A stretch of 27,613 bases of DNA. Origin: Bacteroidales bacterium UBA1176. GTDB taxonomy: Bacteria; Bacteroidota; Bacteroidia; Bacteroidales; WCHB1-69. Numbering within the stretch: the first letter of the stretch is position 1; every line of letters starts with the position of its first letter. The notes below the pieces were generated by a model, which was given only the letters and a program-made list of their open reading frames with translations, was not told where the DNA came from and made no database searches. Location: the NCBI GenBank assembly GCA_002311645.1, contig DBYW01000056.1, forward strand, positions 13,382 to 40,994, read 5' to 3'. Positions 23,410 to 27,613 of the stretch are shown one piece after another. A program made the position numbers and the translations under genes.

Positions 23410-25017
23410 TTTTTTCTTCTCTGCCTGTTGTTTTTTCATGCGGCGGCTGAGGGTTTGGATGCACTCGCGGGTCGGGATGATGACGGAGACGCCTTCATAT
23501 TCAAGTTCTTTCTTGATGAGGGCGACATTTTCATCGTGGTGGCCCTTCAGAGGGGTAATACGGTGGATGTGTTCTTCCTTGACACCGAGGCCCTTGCAAA
23601 TCTCACCAAGCACGCCGAGGGCGTGGGAGTCCTGACCGCCGGTCATACCGGTGGTGCTGTTGTCGAGAATCATCACCGTGACGGGCGTGTTCTCGTAAAT
23701 GCAGTCCAGCAGGGAGGTCATACCGCTGTGGGTGAAGGTGGAGTCGCCAATGACTGCCATCACAGGACGGAGACCGGCGTCAGCGGCGCCCTTGGCCATC
23801 GTGATAGAGGCACCCATATCGACAGTGGTGTAGATGGCCTTGTACGGAGGCAGTGCGCCGAGGGTGTAGCAGCCGATGTCGGCGAACACCTTGCCCTTGC
23901 CGTATTGTTCCATAGCCTCGTTGATGGCGAGGTAGGAGTCAATGTGCGGGCAACCCACGCAGAGGGCGGGCGGACGGGGCACGACCAACTCGGGGATGGG
24001 GGCACCGTAGGTGTCGGGCAGGCCGAGAGCCTTGGCCACGAGATTCGGGTTCAGCTCGCCATCGCGCGGCAACGCACCGGAAAGACGACCGATGATGTTG
24101 CCGGTACGGTTCAGCAAACCGCGCACCTGCTCCTCGATGAAGGGATATCCCTCCTCGGCCACCAACACGGTTTCGCATTCGTCCACCATCTTGGCGACGA
24201 GCTTGGAGGGCAGCGGATATTGGGCGATCTTGAGCACAGGATACGGGCACTTTTGGCCTTCAAAGTTCTCCATCAGATAGTTATAGGCGATACCGGAGGC
24301 GATGATGCCGAATTTTTTGTCTGCACCGTCGATATACTTGTTGAACGGGGAGTTCAAAGACTCCTCCTCGAAGGCATCCTGTTTGCCGAGCAGGGTGCGG
24401 TAGTGCACGCGGGCGTTGGCTGGCAGGAGGATGAACTGTTTCGGGTTCTCCTCGATATGCAGCGGGTTCTGCGGGCGGGCTTCACGACGTTCCACACCGG
24501 CACGGGAGTGCGACAGGCGCGTGGTGAGTCGGATCAGCACAGGCGTGCGGAACTTCTCCGAATAGTCGAAGGCGGCATACGTGATGTCGTAGGCCTCTTG
24601 CTGGTTGGAGGGCTCAAATGAGGGGATGAGGGCAAATTTGGCATAGTAGCGGGAGTCCTGCTCGTCTTGCGAGGAGTGCATCGAGGGGTCGTCGGCCACC
24701 ACCACCACCAGGCCGCCGTTGGCGCCGGTGATGGATGAGTTCATGAAAGGGTCGGCGGCCACGTTCAGGCCCACATGCTTCATGCAGACCATGGCGCGCT
24801 TGCCGGCGTATGACATGCCGATGGCCGATTCCATGGCGGTCTTCTCATTGCCGGCCCAGATGCTGTGCACCTGGCCTTCTCTGCCCTGTTTAGAGTTTTG
24901 AATGAATTCAGTGATTTCAGTGGAGGGGGTACCCGGATAGGCATACACTCCAGACAAGCCGGCGTCCAATGCTGCCTGGGCAACGGCTTCATCTCCTAAG
25001 AATAATGTTTTTGACAT
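23407..25017 (-). CDS. iorA: Indolepyruvate:ferredoxin oxidoreductase, alpha subunit
   Basis: A 536-residue thiamine-diphosphate enzyme. The N-terminal pyrimidine-binding domain has YPGTPSTEI (27-35); the C-terminal diphosphate-binding domain has GDS (424-426) with DNSTTGMTGGQ (452-462). CVGCPH (353-358) and ADIGCYTLG are also typical. It converts aryl pyruvates to aryl-acetyl-CoA using CoA and ferredoxin. Archaeal IorA proteins are near 600-650 residues because of a C-terminal 2x[4Fe-4S] ferredoxin domain; here the protein stops after RECIQTLSRR and a lysine-rich tail, so that domain is missing. The upstream leader carries a long hairpin. It heads the iorA-iorB-mreC-mreD-tamL run. Confidence 0.92.
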   Translation of the reverse strand: MSKTLFLGDEAVAQAALDAGLSGVYAYPGTPSTEITEFIQNSKQGREGQVHSIWAGNEKTAMESAIGMSYAGKRAMVCMKHVGLNVAADPFMNSSITGANGGLVVVVADDPSMHSSQDEQDSRYYAKFALIPSFEPSNQQEAYDITYAAFDYSEKFRTPVLIRLTTRLSHSRAGVERREARPQNPLHIEENPKQFILLPANARVHYRTLLGKQDAFEEESLNSPFNKYIDGADKKFGIIASGIAYNYLMENFEGQKCPYPVLKIAQYPLPSKLVAKMVDECETVLVAEEGYPFIEEQVRGLLNRTGNIIGRLSGALPRDGELNPNLVAKALGLPDTYGAPIPELVVPRPPALCVGCPHIDSYLAINEAMEQYGKGKVFADIGCYTLGALPPYKAIYTTVDMGASITMAKGAADAGLRPVMAVIGDSTFTHSGMTSLLDCIYENTPVTVMILDNSTTGMTGGQDSHALGVLGEICKGLGVKEEHIHRITPLKGHHDENVALIKKELEYEGVSVIIPTRECIQTLSRRMKKQQAEKKK

Positions 25018-25077
25018 AAAGAACTATTTTATTTAATCTATTGATTTGTAATTGATTATAAATATTCCACACACACT

Positions 25078-25116
25078 ATTCCACCCTTTTGAAGCAGGTT
25101 TCAAAAGAGTTGGAAT
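25078..25116 (-). promoter_or_regulatory. Long interrupted hairpin at the start of the iorA leader
   Basis: ATTCCA-CCC-TTTTGAA, loop GCAGGT, TTCAAAA-GAG-TTGGAAT form an arm of about 16 pairs with one bulge and a mismatch. It sits just downstream of the leftward -7 box at 25125-25132, so it would be the first structure in the iorA mRNA. There is no T-run, so it is not a classic terminator. It may stabilise the 5' end or be an operator. Confidence 0.5.
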
Positions 25117-25124
25117 AAGTCCTG

Positions 25125-25132
25125 CAAAAATA
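25125..25132 (-). promoter_or_regulatory. -7 box TATTTTTG of the iorA operon
   Basis: The minus strand reads TATTTTTG about 108 bp before the iorA ATG, predicting a leader of about 100 nt that begins with the 25078-25116 hairpin. Confidence 0.5.
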
Positions 25133-25160
25133 ATAAAAATATTGTATGAAAGAGTTCTTT

Positions 25161-25928
25161 TTATTTCAGTTTTCCTATCCGAATTCCCACTTTGACATAA
25201 CCGCAGTGAATGTTGTTCTTTTTCATTAAATGATACAACGCATACCCTGCCGTCATAGTGGCTCTCTTGAACTCGAACCCAAGCCCCCCGTGCAGGCGGA
25301 ATATGGTCATAGTCGGAAAATCATAGGCAACACCTTCATAATAGAGTGGTTTGCCCAAACGCGAAAGGAAATTCGCGCCTAATGCGAACTCAACATAAGG
25401 ACGGAACGAGCGGTTCTTCGCAGGGAAAAAGCCTCGGAAATCAAACATTAACGGGAAAGAAGCCATATCAAAGCCCGCGCTACCAGAGGCCGGTGTACCG
25501 AACAAAGCATCTATGCCCGACTGCACCCCTATGAAAATCCCGTCGTTCAAGCGAAATCCCAGCGTGACATTCATCATCGGGCCGGCCTCACCTTTCGTGA
25601 AAATACATCCCACATCCATATAGGCGTTGAAACGTACCGAATCCACATCGACCTTACGTTTTGTTGGACTTTTTGCACCCTGTTCCGGGACAACTTGGTT
25701 GAACACCTCTTTGGTCCCATTGGCGTACATGATGAAGAGCACGTCCTTCTTGGCGATCTGATATGAGGGACCTTCCTGATTATCCCACTTCTTATAGGTG
25801 ATGTCTTCAATGCCCACCAGAAGCACCTTGGACTGGATCTCGTCAGCATTGCGCAAAACAATCACATCCTGCGCGCATGCAGCCCAACAGAAGAGAGCGA
25901 GGACAATGGCACAAAGAAACTTTTTCAT
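25161..25928 (-). CDS. Exported beta-rich protein, probable small outer-membrane barrel
   Basis: A 255-residue protein with a signal peptide (MKKFLCAIVLALFCWAACA then Q). The ATG at 25928 is used; a TTG two codons earlier is less likely. After the signal a short domain (ITYKKW, YQIAKKDVLFIMYANGT) resembles an N-terminal module seen in Bacteroidetes envelope proteins. From about residue 90 onward, alternating polar and hydrophobic strands with glycine and aromatic residues (MNVTLGFRLNDGIFIGVQSG, then RPYVEFALGANFLS) look like an eight-strand barrel. The protein ends in a basic strand. No family is named. It lies between dnaK (divergent) and iorA (same strand). Confidence 0.65.
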   Translation of the reverse strand: MKKFLCAIVLALFCWAACAQDVIVLRNADEIQSKVLLVGIEDITYKKWDNQEGPSYQIAKKDVLFIMYANGTKEVFNQVVPEQGAKSPTKRKVDVDSVRFNAYMDVGCIFTKGEAGPMMNVTLGFRLNDGIFIGVQSGIDALFGTPASGSAGFDMASFPLMFDFRGFFPAKNRSFRPYVEFALGANFLSRLGKPLYYEGVAYDFPTMTIFRLHGGLGFEFKRATMTAGYALYHLMKKNNIHCGYVKVGIRIGKLK

Positions 25929-25945
25929 AATCAAAATATTTTTTG

Positions 25946-25953
25946 CAAAAATA
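25946..25953 (-). promoter_or_regulatory. -7 box TATTTTTG of the 25161-25928 gene
   Basis: The minus strand reads TATTTTTG 18 bp before the ATG at 25928, giving a very short leader. Confidence 0.5.
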
Positions 25954-26026
25954 GTTTTTTTTTCAACATATACCGATTATCAAAAGACTGCCAATTTGTC
26001 AGCATCTCCTCCACCCTCTTCATCTT

Positions 26027-26042
26027 TGGCACAATTATTGTT
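26027..26042 (+). promoter_or_regulatory. Sigma-54-like -24/-12 site before dnaK
   Basis: TGGCAC (26027-26032), five bases, then TTGTT (26038-26042) match the sigma-54 consensus TGGCAC-N5-TTGCA except for T in place of C at the -12 GC. The 60 bases from here to the ATG lack a TAnnTTTG box. The start of transcription would fall near 26053. Confidence 0.4.
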
Positions 26043-26050
26043 AAAGAAAC

Positions 26051-26072
26051 GTCGCGGCCTTGGTTGGCCGAC
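26051..26072 (+). promoter_or_regulatory. Hairpin in the dnaK leader
   Basis: CGGCC (26055-26059), loop TTGGTT, GGCCG (26066-26070) form a G+C-rich stem that outer GT/AC pairs can extend. It lies at the predicted 5' end of the dnaK mRNA, about 40 nt before the ATG. Confidence 0.45.
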
Positions 26073-26111
26073 AAACAATGTAAGTAATAACAATTAAAAT
26101 ACAACACTATT

Positions 26112-27613
26112 ATGGGAAAAATTATTGGAATCGACTTAGGAACAACAAATTCATGCGTTGCCGTGATGGAAGGCAACGAGCCTGTCGTCATACCGAACAG
26201 CGAGGGACACAGAACAACCCCGTCCATCGTTGCCTTTGTGGGCAACAACGAACGTAAGGTCGGCGACCCTGCCAAACGTCAGGCCATCACAAACCCCACC
26301 AAGACCATCTTCTCCATCAAGCGTTTCATGGGCGAGACCTACGACCGCGTGGTCAAGGAGGTGGAGCGCGTCCCCTACACGGTGGAGCGTGCCTCCAACA
26401 ACATGCCCAAGGTCAAGATCGACGACCGCTCCTACACCGCCCAGGAAATATCGGCCATGATTCTTCAAAAGATGAAGAAGACAGCCGAAGACTACCTCGG
26501 ACAGGATGTCACGGAAGCCGTCATCACCGTGCCGGCATACTTCAGCGACTCACAGCGTCAGGCCACCAAGGAGGCCGGCGAGATTGCAGGACTGACCGTG
26601 AAGCGTATCATCAACGAACCAACCGCGGCAGCTTTGGCATACGGTCTTGACAAGAAGAAAGCAGACTCCAAGGTCGCCGTGTTCGACCTCGGCGGCGGCA
26701 CCTTCGACATCTCCATCCTCGAATTGGGCGACGGCGTCTTCGAGGTGAAGTCCACCAACGGTGACACCCACCTTGGCGGCGACGACTTCGACCACAAGAT
26801 CATCGACTGGCTGGCAGAGGAGTTCATGAAGGACTACCATGTGGACCTGCGCAAAGACGCCATGGCCCTACAACGTTTGAAAGAGGCTGCAGAGAAGGCC
26901 AAGATCGAGCTCTCCAGCTCCAACTCCACGGAAATCAACCTGCCCTACATCATGCCGATTGACGGTGTGCCTCAACACTTGGTGCGCACCCTGACCCGCG
27001 CCCAGTTCGAGCAGCTGTGCGACGACCTGATCCGCGCCACCATTGAGCCGTGCAAGAAAGCGTTGTCCGACGCCGGCTATACCACCGCCGACATCGACGA
27101 GGTCATCCTCGTGGGCGGCTCCACCCGTATCCCGGCCATCCAGGAGATTGTGGAAAAATTCTTCGGCAAGACCCCGTCCAAGGGTGTCAATCCCGACGAA
27201 GTGGTCGCCATCGGCGCCTGCATCCAAGGCGGCGTGCTCACTGGCGAGGTCAAGGACATCCTGTTGCTGGATGTCACCCCGCTGTCTCTCGGCCTTGAAA
27301 CCCTGGGCGGCGTGATGACCAAGCTCATCGAGAGCAACACCACCATCCCGACCAAGAAGACGGAGACCTTCACCACCGCCGTGGACAACCAGACCTCTGT
27401 GGAAATCCACGTGCTACAGGGCGAGCGCCCGATGGCCGCACAGAACAAGAGCATCGGCCGTTTCCACCTCGACGGCATCCCGGCTGCCATGAGAGGCATC
27501 CCGCAAATCGAGGTCACCTTCGACATCGACTCCAACGGCATCCTCAACGTCACCGCCAAGGACAAAGCCTCCGGCAAGGAGCAGAAGATCCGCATCGAGG
27601 CCTCTTCCGGCCT
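26112..27613 (+). CDS. dnaK: Chaperone DnaK (Hsp70), N-terminal 500 codons, cut by window end
   Basis: The ATG at 26112 opens a frame that runs off the window after 500 codons; full DnaK is usually about 635 residues, so most of the C-terminal lid is missing by truncation. The actin-like ATPase domain carries GIDLGTTNSCVAVMEG (5-20), the phosphate loop VFDLGGGTFD, and VGGSTRIP. The linker region DILLLDVTPLSLGLETLGG and the start of the beta-sandwich substrate domain follow. DnaK binds unfolded segments with DnaJ and GrpE, neither of which is seen here. The high C+G third positions suit a strongly expressed gene. No CIRCE element is present upstream; a sigma-54-like site is. Confidence 0.97.
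   Translation, partial: MGKIIGIDLGTTNSCVAVMEGNEPVVIPNSEGHRTTPSIVAFVGNNERKVGDPAKRQAITNPTKTIFSIKRFMGETYDRVVKEVERVPYTVERASNNMPKVKIDDRSYTAQEISAMILQKMKKTAEDYLGQDVTEAVITVPAYFSDSQRQATKEAGEIAGLTVKRIINEPTAAALAYGLDKKKADSKVAVFDLGGGTFDISILELGDGVFEVKSTNGDTHLGGDDFDHKIIDWLAEEFMKDYHVDLRKDAMALQRLKEAAEKAKIELSSSNSTEINLPYIMPIDGVPQHLVRTLTRAQFEQLCDDLIRATIEPCKKALSDAGYTTADIDEVILVGGSTRIPAIQEIVEKFFGKTPSKGVNPDEVVAIGACIQGGVLTGEVKDILLLDVTPLSLGLETLGGVMTKLIESNTTIPTKKTETFTTAVDNQTSVEIHVLQGERPMAAQNKSIGRFHLDGIPAAMRGIPQIEVTFDIDSNGILNVTAKDKASGKEQKIRIEASSG

Noticed and set aside
23317..24621. 434-codon ORF on the plus strand
   Set aside because: Antisense to iorA, with no recognisable domain and a composition typical of reverse-strand frames.
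25953..26111. CIRCE element or heat-shock operator before dnaK
   Set aside because: No TTAGCACTC / GAGTGCTAA inverted repeat is present in this interval.

Overview
The window reads as chromosomal DNA of a Bacteroidetes member, most likely an anaerobic Bacteroidales. Promoters before many genes match the TAnnTTTG -7 box of that phylum. One large secreted protein ends in a type IX secretion (CHU_C) sorting domain, and there is a TamL-type lipoprotein/BamA-like gene plus secreted GH3 and GH29 glycosidases. No methanogenic or archaeal signature accompanies the Hdr-like genes. No rRNA, tRNA, CRISPR array, transposase or prophage gene was seen.

Layout. 1-330 is non-coding and packed with short palindromes. 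331-1506 is an AAA ATPase of the ATPase/DUF4143 type, bracketed by two copies of a 42-bp direct repeat. 1662-2690 is a patatin-like lipase with an orphan signal-peptide ORF overlapping its start. 2961-3814 is a toxin-antitoxin-like pair. 3839-9367 holds a GH3 glycosidase, a DUF4140/DUF4139 (MuiA-like) secreted protein and a GH29 fucosidase. 9441-11988 carries HdrB-like and HdrA-like redox genes and a small secreted protein made of six 18-residue repeats. 12018-14102 is an in-frame tandem of a class V aminotransferase (cysteine desulfurase-like) and an EamA transporter. 14196-15146 is SDR-type L-threonine dehydrogenase, closed by a strong bidirectional terminator. 15200-18724 is a 1174-residue T9SS cargo protein with about eight internal repeats. 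18926-25017 is a co-directional run iorA-iorB-mreC-mreD-tamL. 25161-25928 is a secreted or outer-membrane beta-rich protein. 26112 to the window end is the first 500 codons of dnaK.

How it may fit together. Threonine dehydrogenase, indolepyruvate:ferredoxin oxidoreductase and a compact HdrA/HdrB pair suggest amino-acid catabolism linked to low-potential electron carriers. The GH3 and GH29 enzymes point to scavenging of host or plant glycans. mreC, mreD and tamL are envelope-building genes that appear to share a transcript with iorAB. These functional links are inferences from family identity and gene order.

The most interesting signals are: (a) the cluster of hairpins whose stems differ in sequence but keep pairing and a CC-GT..-GG core, with a repeat copy on each side of the ATPase gene; (b) a 29-bp bidirectional promoter present twice with 27/29 identity; (c) the HdrBA pair lacking a visible HdrC and the ferredoxin domains; (d) the 18-residue repeat protein; and (e) a sigma-54-like site plus leader hairpin before dnaK.
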